Shown in pieces: positions 36,738-47,633 of a DNA stretch of 64,000 bases (position 1 is its first letter; the number at the start of each line of letters is the position of its first letter). The DNA is from Chalciporus piperatus. Taxonomy: Eukaryota; Basidiomycota; Agaricomycetes; Boletales; Boletaceae. The stretch spans positions 1-64,000 of the forward strand of contig JBBPTG010000011.1 of the NCBI GenBank assembly GCA_038093975.1, written 5' to 3'. The notes under the pieces were generated by a model. That model had not been told where the DNA came from. It did no database searches and saw nothing but the letters and a program-made list of their open reading frames with translations. Position numbers and translations under genes: made by a program.

Positions 36738-37256
36738 ATGGCCAAGACTCAGACGCCACGGAAACAGAAGCGAAAGTCGCTCGCAAGCAGAGACTGCCTT
36801 GCGCGTTTAATGCGCAACGCTATACCCACAGAGCCAGAAGCTTCATCAAGCTCCTCAGCAGAGTCGAGTTCCAGTCAACCCTCGGCGAAAAAGACAAAGG
36901 GTGCCACCCCTACACTTGACTATGACAACGTTCTCCTCATCGAGCGGCTTCAAGTCGCCGTGGAGAGTCGTGCCTCTACATGTCAGAGGCTCGAACAGCT
37001 TATCCGTACTTCCCCCGCATACAGTCCTGCTATGAAAAGTCGGCTCATCCGTTGCCTACGGGACGATTTCATTCGCGGTGACAAGACGCGCCGCATCATC
37101 GAGGACCTGAGACGATCTGATTTCATTAGCACAAAAGCTGCAGAGGATGAGGTAGAGCACATGAGGAAAGGGATTACCGAAAACACTCGGATACTTTTGG
37201 AGGGAAGCAAGGAGCTACAGACCATTGGAGACCATATCGCCACTCATTTCTCATAA
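36738..37256 (+). CDS. Small unknown charged protein
   Basis: Single-exon frame of 172 codons starting at an ATG just after TTATAGACG. The N-terminus is very basic (KTQTPRKQKRKS), then a Ser-rich linker, then about 110 residues of charged helix (VLLIERLQVAVESRAST; RLIRCLRDDFIRGDKTRRII; EDEVEHMRKGI) likely to form a helical bundle or coiled coil. I do not recognise the family. The basic start could be nuclear-localising. It lacks introns, unlike nearly all neighbours. Confidence 0.6.
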   Translation: MAKTQTPRKQKRKSLASRDCLARLMRNAIPTEPEASSSSSAESSSSQPSAKKTKGATPTLDYDNVLLIERLQVAVESRASTCQRLEQLIRTSPAYSPAMKSRLIRCLRDDFIRGDKTRRIIEDLRRSDFISTKAAEDEVEHMRKGITENTRILLEGSKELQTIGDHIATHFS

Positions 37257-37388
37257 CTAGCCTTAGGTACCATTCTTCATCTGACGTTTGAATCCTACAG
37301 ACTGACCATGGTATATTCTAGCTAAACTATTCGTTGTGTGTGCGTAGTATATATTAGAGATGTTTTCTTATCATACGAAGCGAGAAAT

Positions 37389-39410
37389 CAGCTCATCTGC
37401 GCGCGTCGTTTCGCGCGGCATCGGGGACCAAGCCATACCGCAATCCAAATCATCGGCATCGTAGCGAGGCTTAACCCTGCAAGCAGGACGTAGGTCCACC
37501 CCGTCCCAAGGGCTTTCAGTATGAGGTCGATGACCGAGACCATAGCTGCACCCAGGCTACATCTTACAATATTATTCTATGTTGTCGCAATCGTGAGCCG
37601 AGACTCCAAAATCACGGGAAAAGAGTACTGACGCAAGCTGTCACAGACGAGCCTTGTGCTGGCAGCAAGTCAATCAAAAGAGTCTGCACGGAATTCATCA
37701 CAGCGATTCCAGTGGCCGCGACTAAGAGAAGAAAATGATAAGCATGCGACCTTCTCAGTCGCCATAAATATCTCGACATCCTTGAAAGGACTTACACAGT
37801 ATCTGCAATATCAAAGGCACAGCAATGTTGACCCCCTTCTGGAGACACCATCCATAACCAGCGCAACATGCAGTGTAGATGAGCAGGTGCCAAGGAACCA
37901 TTGACATCCGCGCCTTCTCGATGGGAAAGCTTTCGTCCTGTGCTCCTTGATCTGGAGAAATGCAGTTTTCGGCACCCACTGAGGCTTCTCGTGTGATCCT
38001 TTCCTTCATTTTCCTGTAATCGCTATCCAAAACTCTCCCGGTGACCAGACCGCCGATGACTGTACCTCCACCGATGGCCAGGTAGCACAATCCCACATCG
38101 GTCTCGTTTAGGAATGGGTAGGTCTCTTGAAATAGGGTGGAAATAGTGGTGGTCACAGCGTAAAAGATCGAGTACAGAATTCCGTTGAAGATCATCAGAT
38201 GAATGACATCGAGGTAGGTTAGTATCCGAAGTGGGTTAGAAAAGGGTGGAGGCGGGGGAAGCTCCGCGTTGGTTGTCTGCCGACCGACTCCGACGAGGGG
38301 AATGAGAGGTCGACGGAATTTTGATGGAATTGCGCTGCCATCGCCAACGATACGGCGTAGGGTTTCCGGGAGGAAGCTAGGGAGGTTTGGTCAATTTGCA
38401 TCGAAACGCTAACTGAACTAAGCGAGAAACATACGTCAACATGACGACGAAGCATGCAATGGAGAGGATGCACAGGAACCAAAATATCCATCTGGAAAAG
38501 GGCTGAGATATAAACGTTATGCCAGACAAACCGGAAACGTACCTCCATCCTACACTTTGCGCCAGGGCACCACCGACAACAGGACCAAAAGTGGGTCCGA
38601 ACTGATGTTTACGTCGGTTGCTTGCTACGGCGGGATACATACGACGACTTACTTGAGGTCCCAAAGAGAACAAGCCAAAGAAACTTCCACGTTCAGCACG
38701 AGTTCCAATATCACCAATGACACCAGCACCTGTCCAGTGTTAATATCCCTCTCCTTTCCGACCGCCAAACGCACCTAGTGCGATAGTGCTTGCAGATCCA
38801 GCGGCTTGAATGCAACGGAGGAGCATCAACAACCAATAGTCCGAAGTTGGAACCAAGGCAAGGCCGATGCAGGCTGCGCTCAGCACCAACAAACACGCAA
38901 GAAAGACTGGACGTCTTCCTACGCGATCTGCCAACGTCCCCCAGAACATAGGGGCTAGAAGAGGACGCCGGATGCTGAGCATCGAGCAAGTCTGAGCAGT
39001 CAAGGTAACTCTCACATACGCCCTGGAAGACCATGTACACAGTCACAGTCAAGTTGATGAGCTCGACAGACTTGTTAAAGGCCGTAGCTATAGTGGGGAT
39101 CGCAGGAAGGTAAATGTTTGCTGTTAGTGGACTAGAAATATATTTGATTGAGTTGGGCTTGTTTTCGATAAAAATCAGGTAATCCTCACCTGAATAAACC
39201 CGCCAAGGATGCCATGGACACAATGAACCACTTTTCAGAGAGTGTGTATATACTGTATGGTTTTTCCGTCTCCTGCTTGACGACTTCTCGCTCTTTTGAA
39301 GGAGTAAAGTTCGTGTCTTCTTTGCCCTGTACACCCGATGCAGGGAGAGGCACACCCTCACTCTTTGCAAGTTCTAGCTCAGTACGGGTGTCATCAGGGC
39401 TTTGACTCAT
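37389..39410 (-). CDS. MFS drug:H+ antiporter-like transporter (DHA1 type)
   Basis: Multi-exon gene from 39410 to 37389, about 520 residues. A 60-residue cytosolic N-terminus with Glu/Lys precedes the first span (WFIVSMASLAGLFS). MFS signatures include LTANIYLPAIPTIA, FQGVSPMFWGTLADRVGRRPVF (motif A), LLRCIQAAGSASTIALGAGVIGD, FGPVVGGALAQSVGWRWIFWF (motif C and following) and FLPETLRRIVGDG. After the central loop further spans follow and a basic C-terminus (CRAKRRAQMS). This matches Qdr/Tpo-like multidrug exporters; the substrate cannot be told. The second intron uses GTGAGA, giving FQGVSPMFWG. Loss of frame was not seen. Confidence 0.88.
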
Positions 39411-39763
39411 CGTACGTCTGTCAAGGAACTGGGGAAGAACAGGGAAGAACTAGATAAGTAGGATTAGGGCGACAGTGTCTGTCAGGCATCGAGTCAGGCG
39501 GATGCTTTTATACATCCCATGAATACTAAATAGTATCCCATGACGTTAAAAGCACCTGTCATGCCGGCGTGCGACGTGTATTGCCACCTGCGATCTCCTG
39601 CGATCGACTGTCTTGTTTATGACTCGGTGTTGATGTGAGTTTATATTTGCACTCACCCATCGCTGATCGTGAGTAAGCTCCCAGACTACAAACAAAACGT
39701 GCAAACATGACTGAGCATACACATCGAAACACTTGTACAATCCTCCTAGGTTGAGGGGCAGCG
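39411..39763. other. Intergenic region
   Basis: Contains the promoter of the MFS gene and the 3' flank of the NDUFA9-like gene. Three close GCGATC/GCGATCTCC-type stretches occur near 39588-39605. No gene recognised. Confidence 0.4.
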
Positions 39764-40973
39764 TTACAATCCCGGGCGAAGATATGTGGGGATAACTGCA
39801 TGCGCGGAGGTTAAAGGCTGACCCGTCTGTCGGACGACTAAATCCGAGAACGTTGGTTCATCAAAATTGGTCACCACATTATCTTCCTTCAGTAGCTTTA
39901 TCTATTGCGTAAAGTAAGCGGATCGGACCTATGTATAGAGAAGTGGGAGTGTACCTGATCGCGAGTTATAGTGAACACAGTCTCTGGTAAGCGCTCGAGC
40001 AGTACGCCCTGCAACATTCCTAGACTGTACGGAAGAGATATAATGGGACGCGGCCGATGCGTCTGCTTCAGGACCAAGTCGATGATTTCCTTGTAGGATA
40101 GAACTGTACGTGAGACTAAGGTGAGACTCCGTGCTGAGAAGGGTACTGGTCCGACGAACTGTCTGGTCCCCCAGCCTCAACGATCCTTCCAGCAACTTGA
40201 GCTCTTGTCTCCTCCACCTCGACGACCGCTTGGACGGCATGTGCCAAATCGCCAACGAACACGGGCTGAAAGCGTGTAGTTCCTCCACCGAATACAGGCA
40301 TGAAGGGAAGGAATTTTGACAAACGAGCGAATCGCTACGATGGATGATAAGTACCATAATCGAATGGTTAATGATGCGCAGGACTTGCCGTGAAAAAGCC
40401 ATCGCCCGGACCAAACACGACACTTGGGCGGAAGACGGTAGCATCTGGGCAGTGAGAGAAAACGGCCCTCTCTCCCAGTGCCTTTGTTCTCAAGTAGGGG
40501 ACGGCACTGTTGGCATCAGCTCCAATGGCGCTGAGGTGAATGATCTTTGCGCCGATCCTTGAGGCCGTCCTCGCGACGTTCTCCGCTCCCTTCCACTGTA
40601 TGCGTTCGAATTGTTCTGGGGATCCGGAGAGAAGACCTACGAGGGACACGACGGTGTCCGCATCCCTGAAGGCGGCATCGAGGGACCTGGGGTCTGTGAT
40701 ATCTGCAGCGCGTGCCGGTAGCAGACGACTGTGATCTAGCTCTGGGGTGGTCTTCAAGGCCTCCTGCACCCTTTCTGGATGGCGAGAGGATATCTGAACG
40801 CGAAAGAGTCTGCGCGGTAGGTTACCCCCCGTCGAGGTCAGCAAGGCTTTGGCGATGCTGAACCCTAAGAAAGCCCAAAACAGGAAGAGTGAGTGTCAAC
40901 TTGAAAGGAAGGGAAATAAGCGGGGAGACGGACCAAGAAAGCCAGCCCCGCATATCACCACCTTGTTGGACAT
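39764..40973 (-). CDS. NDUFA9-like NAD-binding protein (complex I accessory / SDR)
   Basis: Exons 40973-40934, 40864-40389, 40334-40160, 40103-39955 and 39901-39764 give 325 residues. The N-terminal Rossmann motif is VVICGAGFLGFSIAKAL, followed by VSLVGLLSGSPEQFERIQWKG, KIIHLSAIGAD, VFRPSVVFGPGDGFF, TRFARLSKFLPFMPVFGGG and FQPVFVGDLAHAVQAV. This is the atypical short-chain dehydrogenase pattern of the 40-kDa (NDUFA9) subunit of mitochondrial complex I and close relatives. The N-terminus lacks a strong presequence, so it may be a paralogue. The intron between FFT and RFARL (40335-40388) starts with GC. The donor at 40159 is GTTCGT. Confidence 0.87.
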
Positions 40974-43661
40974 GGATTTCTCTGGTAGTACGAGGTAAAA
41001 TACGTGAAAGGTCTACACTTGACTGCAACGATCTGCAACTCGACCAGTGGTGACTGACATAGACTCCCGACCGAACGAGACTCAGCGAATGGCCCAACGG
41101 AACTCGTTGGTGAGGGGGGCGGGGAACTCGCTCATGACGTAACATGCAGCTACAATCTTCGATTCCACCGCACAGGATATTCCAAGAATAATTCGACACA
41201 CAGGGTCCATTCGTGAACTTACCTGAACTTCCCAATTTTTAGTCCGGTCATTCCAGAACGTTCCCCCACCGTACTCCAGTAACCAACCATGCCAGCTGGA
41301 TCACAAACACCAGACCGCAGCTCTGATTCATTTGAAATCGATCAAGAACCCTGCGCAACTTGTGCGGCGAATCAGCTGCATAGTGTCAAGCAACCCTGTC
41401 CACGAGGAAGCCATGAAGCAAATCAGAATATTCCCCCCGCGCTGGCCCATACAGCCGCTAGAAAAAGGTCGCGGAGCCAGAAACAAACGTTTCATACACT
41501 TCAGATTATTATCTCGCCCTTCGGCGTGCCCTGAGGATGTGAACCATGGATTTGAAAGCTCGCTTGCTCCAAGGACGGTGAAGAAACACTCGGATATACC
41601 GTAAGAGAGATAAACTCACTCTGCCAGTAAACTCTGTTGGCCCGAGGCCCACAAGACGAGTGGCAGCGTGACCGGCTTTTCCATCTTCCTTTGACACACT
41701 TGTGTCAAGATCCAGCACCGAACTACAAAATTCATCAGCTACCTGCATTTGATGGAAAAAAAGAAAACTTGCCAGGGTAAGGGCTTCATATCAGAGATTC
41801 ATCTACACAGTGAGTCTCGGATCAGTGCATACTCCTTTTTTGTTTCACTGTCACTTGCAACCTGCAGGTCGAGATGTAAGACAAGGGTCGTTCTTCTCTC
41901 ACGCGAGAAGCCCATGTATCGCGAATTGGCCTTGACCGGTGACCGCGGACTTGATAATCCTCAGCTCCAGGCCCGGGGAGTTTGGCATTTGCGAGTTTCT
42001 TCGCCAATAGCCATCTCTGCCACCCACCCTCTTGCTAGCCAGAAGCAGTGCGCTCTTCGAATCCATCCCTGGTTTCCCTATGACTTTTCTTCCTGCAGAC
42101 TCGTCTACGGGCTTCCTCGTCAAGCTGGCGACGGACCATATGTCATTTCTTGTATTCGCATGTCGTACGAAATATTGACCAGTGCAAGGGCTCGATGGCG
42201 AGCGACCATCTTAGGGGGAAGCGACGCAAGATCAGACCCTGTCATCAACAACGTGAATTGTTTGAAAATGGCTGAACTCAAGGCGATACCTGGGCATGAA
42301 TCGGAACCAGTGTGCGCCGCACCCCGAAGAAAAATCAAGCTTTGACCCGGAACTTGCTGCCTCGCTTGGAGTATGCAATTGAAACCTGTGGATACACCGG
42401 TTTCTCTCCACGCTATGGACCCTCATTTCCGTCTGGTTGGCCGCAGACGGAATTCCTGATGGTGATTGGAACCAATCAGCTCTTTTAACTCCAGAGCTGG
42501 GAGCCAATCAGATACAAGCAGGAGTGTCTCATCAAAACATCCGACCACCCGGAACTAACTTACTTGCGCAACTCCGTTGAACAAGTAGTTCCTCAACCTA
42601 AATCAGAGAGCGGAGATCCTTACAATCCTCCGACAAAACGCGGCCTTTTAAATTGGTGAAATACGCTCTGCATGCCTCCGAAACGTGCACGGAGACTCAA
42701 AAGCCGTTCAAGATGCTCGCTCCACCACCCACCCAACTCAATCCTCTCACCCCCAACTCCCCTCTCGCGCCCGCGTTAAATGACCACTCCTTACGACCAG
42801 TCTTGCTCCTCCAGGAATGCCGCCCCGACCTTACCATACATGAGGCTCCCAAGCTATAAATCTCTGCATGTCCGAAGGTATCATCCTTACGCCACATCCC
42901 GTCCTCGGACCTCCTGCAGGTTTTCGGACGAGATGGTACGTAACGACATTTTTTGCTCAGAAAACGCTCTTATTTCCCATGCAAGGAGTCCGAGGATGAT
43001 GCAGACTTTGTCGATGTCACGCTACCTAGCTTCCAGCCACTCCCTGCCTCTATCTCCCTGGTCAGTACCCGACGCACAGATTGTTCTCTTTGCCCCACTA
43101 ACTTTAGAGGGTAGTCGTTGATCTGTGAGGACGATTGCATGGCCGGTCTCCGTGTTGTAGTCTCTCAATTGATTGGTCGAGACAGCACGCAGATTTGCCT
43201 CGGATGTGTTCCACTTGTAATCGTATGTTATTACCCCTGTTCTTACACTGTCATGTGGACTCATCACCATCGAGGACTTTGCTCTTATTGTACGTAGTCG
43301 TCTTCGCAAGGGGGGCGCGGTGACACACTCCGAAGCTGTGATGCCATCGTCTCCCATTGCACTGAGGTTGTCCGCGTAATCGTTCCATTACGCCCATGAC
43401 ATCCTCCGTAAATGTTCTGACTTCAGTTTGTGTGTCCTATATTTGTATCCCGCCCCCGGGCCGTCCACTGCGTCATAATTTGATGTTTCCCGTCAAATGA
43501 TTCTGATCTTGTCTGCCTCAGTGAAACGACCGATTTCGAAGCAGTCTGCCCCAACCAAGTCATTCAAAAGGTGCGCGTGGAGCCTGCACTGGACGTTCCT
43601 TTTTTTTCCCCTCTTCTTTCTCATACATACGTACTTTGAACCTTACCTCGATCTGGCATCG
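40974..43661. other. Gene-poor 2.7-kb stretch
   Basis: No recognisable protein. A 198-codon frame (41749-42345) and others are compatible with chance. Two CCAATCAG boxes (42472, 42503) and an inverted repeat CCGTCTG/CAGACGG (42429-42450) look like a promoter. Downstream, short frames between 42713 and about 43140 can be joined by several GT-AG introns into a polypeptide of about 70 residues containing ESEDDADFVDVTLPSF, but I cannot confirm it. Confidence 0.4.
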
Positions 43662-44269
43662 ATGGCTAGCGTCAATCAACCCCACGTTCGTTTTGCTTCC
43701 GAACTCGCGGTGCCGCCGGCGGACCGTCAGAAGAAGGTGTGTTCAACAGTATTCTTTCCACCCCTGAATAGACACGAATTGAGGGGTATACACAGAGCCG
43801 TTTTCTTTGTCCCAGAGTCGCACAAGTCAAGGGACGTTCCGACCGCCGGTCCTCGCTCGATCTCTACTGGCAATGGGACAAGCTCTCGTCCGTCCTACCA
43901 TCCGATCTCACACAGAGTCCCCCTGAACCTCCTCGTCCACACCGGTCTGCATCCTTTCATGCGTCTCCGCGGAAGAATCTGCCAACCGAGGTATGGTCTC
44001 AACCACGTCTATTTCTCGTCCCCAACCATCTCACCGACAATACTCCGATCAAAAGGCCGTTCTGGAGGGGAAAACTGACAGCAGCGTCTTCCTGCTTAAC
44101 AACTTGGACGAATCTCAGGAACACCGCCGTCAAACGTCGACGTTCTCTCATGTGCTACCACTGTCAGGGAACGAATCACGCATGGGACATGTCGGCTGTC
44201 TTGACCCAACGTTCAGTTCCCGATGCGCTTGCAAGATGCCGCCGATCAGCTCGGCGACCTTCAAGATGA
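43662..44269 (+). CDS. Possible small unknown protein
   Basis: A tentative two-exon gene: 43662-43736 joined to 43796-44269 through a 59-bp GT-AG intron, 182 residues. The start MASVNQPHVRFASEL resembles N-termini of other predicted basidiomycete proteins. The rest is basic and Pro/Ser-rich with no known motif (DLYWQWDKLSSVLPSDL; YHCQGTNHAWDM). The open second exon and the in-frame junction are the only support. Codon choice is not clearly gene-like. Confidence 0.3.
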
Positions 44270-44443
44270 TGCGCCGGAGTTCGGCTTCAAGTTGCTTTCA
44301 GAAGGGTAGTGAGATGTTGCGGGTGGTTAGCTAATGTAAGGACACGACGTTCTTCGAGGGTGACAAGAGGCCCAGCGATCCGGGTGGTTACAATTGTGCT
44401 TGTGCCTAGTATACATACAACGCGAAAAAGATAAGTGAGGTCC

Positions 44444-45871
44444 TCAATCAGTTTCAACGACGAGGCCGGCCCGACCTCTTCTCAGCCGGTCTTCCAGACC
44501 TGCGCCGCCGAACACGTTCTTCTGCTCCTGGCTCAAGAAGCCGCCCATACCCTTGGACTTGGCTCTCGCTCCAGTCTCGGCTTCTAGCTCAGCCTTTTCT
44601 TTCGCGAGAAGCTCCAATAGACGCTTTTGCCTATCGGTCTCCACCGTTGATGCGCTCGATTGCATAGCAGCGAGCCGAGCGGCACGGTCCTCAGCGTCAT
44701 TACGAGGCTTCGAGTCTGATTGTGCAGGACGAGGATGAGAGCGTGGCGGAGGGGGTGTCAACCTGGAGCGTTTTGCATTGTTGTTGACAGGACTAGGGCT
44801 TCTTCGACGCTTCCTCAGTTCATCAGTATGCCGGCTTCCACGCTCCTCGCCCCTACGGTAACCGCGTGCATTGTCGTCGGATTCGTCGGACCGAGGGTAA
44901 GCACGAGCACGGTCACCCGAGTACCTCTCTCGGCTTCGGTCATCCCGGCGTCTGTGATATGAATCAGGGGTGCGGCTTCTTCGCGAGCGGTATTCGTCTG
45001 AACTCCTCCGGTCATCACGGTGCGAACGAATCGGTGAGCGAGAACGACGAGAATAAGGACTGGGTGAACGTCTTGAGTGATCGCGGTCATGGCGGTCATC
45101 TGAAGGAGAATCGCGCCTCCGATAATCGTCCCTTGGAGTGACGCTCCGTGACCGGTCCCGCCCCCTGGTGCGATCCTCGACCTCCTTCGTTCTTTCCTTT
45201 CCCTTCTTTCCCTTCTTCTCTCGCTTCCTCTCCTTGTCTTTACTCTTCTTCGCCGTAATCCCGTTCCGTTCCTGCAGTTCGCGAAGACGAAGAGGGTTGG
45301 CCATCAATGCTTCGTAGACGGCTTGCTCCTGTTGCTTCATGGCAAGCAACGGATCCTCGCGAATTTTCGAGGCGACATCGCGGGCAGTGTTGGCATTCTG
45401 GATAGCAATGAAGCTATTGTGGGAAGCTCCCAACTTGGAAAGCAAGTCAGAACAGGAAGAACGCGAGGATGAACCATGAAAAATACCTTTGCGTTTTCAT
45501 CCGCAATCAAGATCTTGTCCACTCGCTTCTTTCCCAAAAGATAGTCTTCCAGGTCATTAGCGTTCTGGTTGCTACCTGTCGCCGGTGTTGTATACATCCA
45601 TTCCAGCTTCTCAGTTCTTTTCTTCCCTGTTTGTTCCTCCTGAAGACGTTGAAGTTCCTGCAGCTGACGTTCTTCCTCTTTCTCTTTTCGTAGCTGATCG
45701 AGCTTCTTTTTCTCTTCAAGCTGAATGAGACCAGGGCGTCAGTCAGCCAGTCAAACAAAGAACGCAAGGGGAGAGGCTCACCGCTTTCTTTTCCTCCAAC
45801 CAGACCCGCTCCTGGTTCTTCAACAGGAGCGGGTGCCAGGATTTCTTCATGTTCAAGTCTCCTCCACCCAT
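44444..45871 (-). CDS. CWC25: Pre-mRNA splicing factor CWC25
   Basis: Exons 45871-45782, 45720-45487 and 45433-44444 give 437 residues. The CIR_N-type start [20 protein letters not shown] is followed by [28 protein letters not shown] and the Lys-rich helix of the Cwc25 family. A long RS/RD-rich tail ([15 protein letters not shown] and many SRS-type dipeptides) precedes a C-terminal segment [20 protein letters not shown] and [15 protein letters not shown]. Cwc25 joins the spliceosome for the first catalytic step, near the branch helix. It diverges from the gene at 46307. Confidence 0.93.
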
Positions 45872-46306
45872 CTTGGCTAGATTATATAAAGACGGTGAAA
45901 AAAAGTGGGTGTTGTGGTGATGGATAAGGACAAGGACTTGGGGTTGGCTTGGTCGAACTGTGGGTTACGTGATGCTCTCCGGATTTCAAACTCCGTCCCG
46001 GCCAAGACGCCGGCCGTGCTTCTGTACTCTGCCTTAGGGGCTGCCTACGGGAGACTAACTCTGCCTGGTCAATTGAGCTGCCAAACGATCCTCGAGAGGT
46101 CCCTGCTATATACGTTTGTTCCTTCACGCAGTTGCACCTGACATATGAGAGGCTACCTTGAGCTTTCTTGGACGGGCAACCACCGGGTGTTTGTGATTAT
46201 TTGCACCGAGCCGTTCTGTTGTCGCAAAGTGGCAGTCCATGCGCTTGCGCCCATCATGAAACAACGTCCAGCGGCGACATAACAATCAACTATTCTGTGT
46301 TCAGCA
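45872..46306. other. Divergent intergenic region
   Basis: Shared promoter space for CWC25 and the membrane-protein gene. CTGCCTACGGGAGACTA at 46041-46057 resembles TGCTTACGGGAGACTA at 12180-12195. No gene recognised. Confidence 0.4.
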
Positions 46307-47239
46307 ATGCCTGACACACTCGATACCTACGACGACGATGGGGCGGAGACAGATAACCTCAACGCATCATCGCAACCCACGTTGGTATCTCTTTAACATC
46401 GCGAACCCCGAACCCATTAACATATGTCCTGCGACTACAGAGCTACGCGTTCTATCTATGCACTCACCCGCAAAGAAATAACCCGCGGGATTGCCAATCG
46501 TTTCGTACACTCACGGACATACATTGTTCTCTATCTAGTGATGGCAGCATTGTCCGTCACCACAGTCGCACTCAGCCTGTCAGATGGCTGTCCGGGACTT
46601 GCGTTCTACATTCTAGAAGTTATTATCAACGCTTCGATGATTCTGGAAGTTGGAGTTCGTTTCGTTGCTTTTGGAAAAGTAAGTTTCACTCGACGAAGCC
46701 AACGTGAAGGGATCGGAAACTGATCTTTACGACCTGTTACCCAGCAATTCTGGCGATCACCTTTCAACGTGCTTGATTTGATCCTTACCATGTTTTGCGC
46801 CATCACGTTGCTTGTGCTAGCGTTCGCGGGCTGTGGCGTGCCAAGTAAAGAGGAAGAGTTGTTGGACACATTATTGCTCATAGCTCGTAATGTGTTGCAG
46901 TTCGGACGTTTGGCAGCGGTCATGAGACAGTGCGTTCATATACTTGTTCTTTGGCGCGTTTATAGATTGACGTGTTACAGGTCGGGCCAGTCGATATTTT
47001 CGCAACCGAAGCCAATTGACATTTCCGCTGTCCGGCGAGCGGGATACCGTAGTCTTGACCTGGATCTCGAAGACGAAGACGAGGAGGAGGACGCAGAACT
47101 TGGTGAACCGCTTGTTGAGGACCAAGTGTTGTTTGATTTGCAGGGGGATGGGCGGCCGAATCGGATGACGGATATGCCGCGAGGGGTTCAAGCGGCGGGT
47201 GCGCGTGATGACAATGATGTGTGGGCGGAAGATGGTTGA
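46307..47239 (+). CDS. Small multi-span membrane protein, voltage-sensor-like
   Basis: Exons 46307-46380, 46441-46678, 46745-46929 and 46981-47239 give 251 residues. Four hydrophobic segments lie between about residues 45 and 165: YIVLYLVMAALSVTTVALSL, FYILEVIINASMILEVGVRF, LDLILTMFCAITLLVLAFAG and a last one with spaced arginines, LLLIARNVLQFGRLAAVMRQ. The layout S1-S4 with an Asn/Glu/Arg-bearing S2-S3 and an Arg-containing S4 recalls a voltage-sensor domain without a pore. The tail is acidic (LDLEDEDEEEDAEL). No signal peptide. Function unproven; a vacuolar or ER protein is possible. Donor at 46381 is GTTGGT. Confidence 0.72.
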
Positions 47240-47633
47240 GGCACGCTGGTTGGATACGATAGGGTCATCCTTTAACCGGTCATACGGTTATTAGGGTGAC
47301 GCTCGCTGTGAATGACTTGACCAGTACTTCACATGTCTATCTCATGTTGATCTCAAGGGTGTCATCCCGTCATTGAATCGTTGATTGAGAAAAAGAAAAT
47401 AATATGGAAACTCGGGGTGTGACATGGGTGTGTGACGGGAGTGTGACTGGATGTGAGATCAGAGCGAGAGATCCGCGAAGGTGACCAGATACGTAATTGT
47501 CGGACGTAACTTGCGAACTCATTCGTTTCTACGGAGATCACTCATCCTGACCCATGTCCTGTCATTTCCTTACACACGGAAACAAATCGTCACATTCTCA
47601 CACTCCTTCTCTTCCTCCCTACACTCTCTGCCA
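47240..47633. other. Intergenic region, promoter of the next gene
   Basis: Tandem direction: the gene at 46307 ends and the next starts at 47634. A GTGTGAC motif occurs three times (GGTGTGACATGGGTGTGTGACGGGAGTGTGAC, 47417-47448). A CT-rich stretch (about 47595-47630) precedes the ATG, a common fungal leader feature. No gene recognised. Confidence 0.5.

Noticed and set aside
39001..39080. A further GC-AG intron in the MFS gene
   Set aside because: A GT donor (GTGAGA) gives FQGVSPMFWG, which fits the family better.
41749..42345. 198-codon plus-strand open frame
   Set aside because: No protein-like motif or splice context; a frame of this length is expected by chance in a window of this size.
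43022..43357. 111-codon minus-strand frame
   Set aside because: Contains plausible-looking stretches but no start context, splice partner or known motif; left as unresolved.
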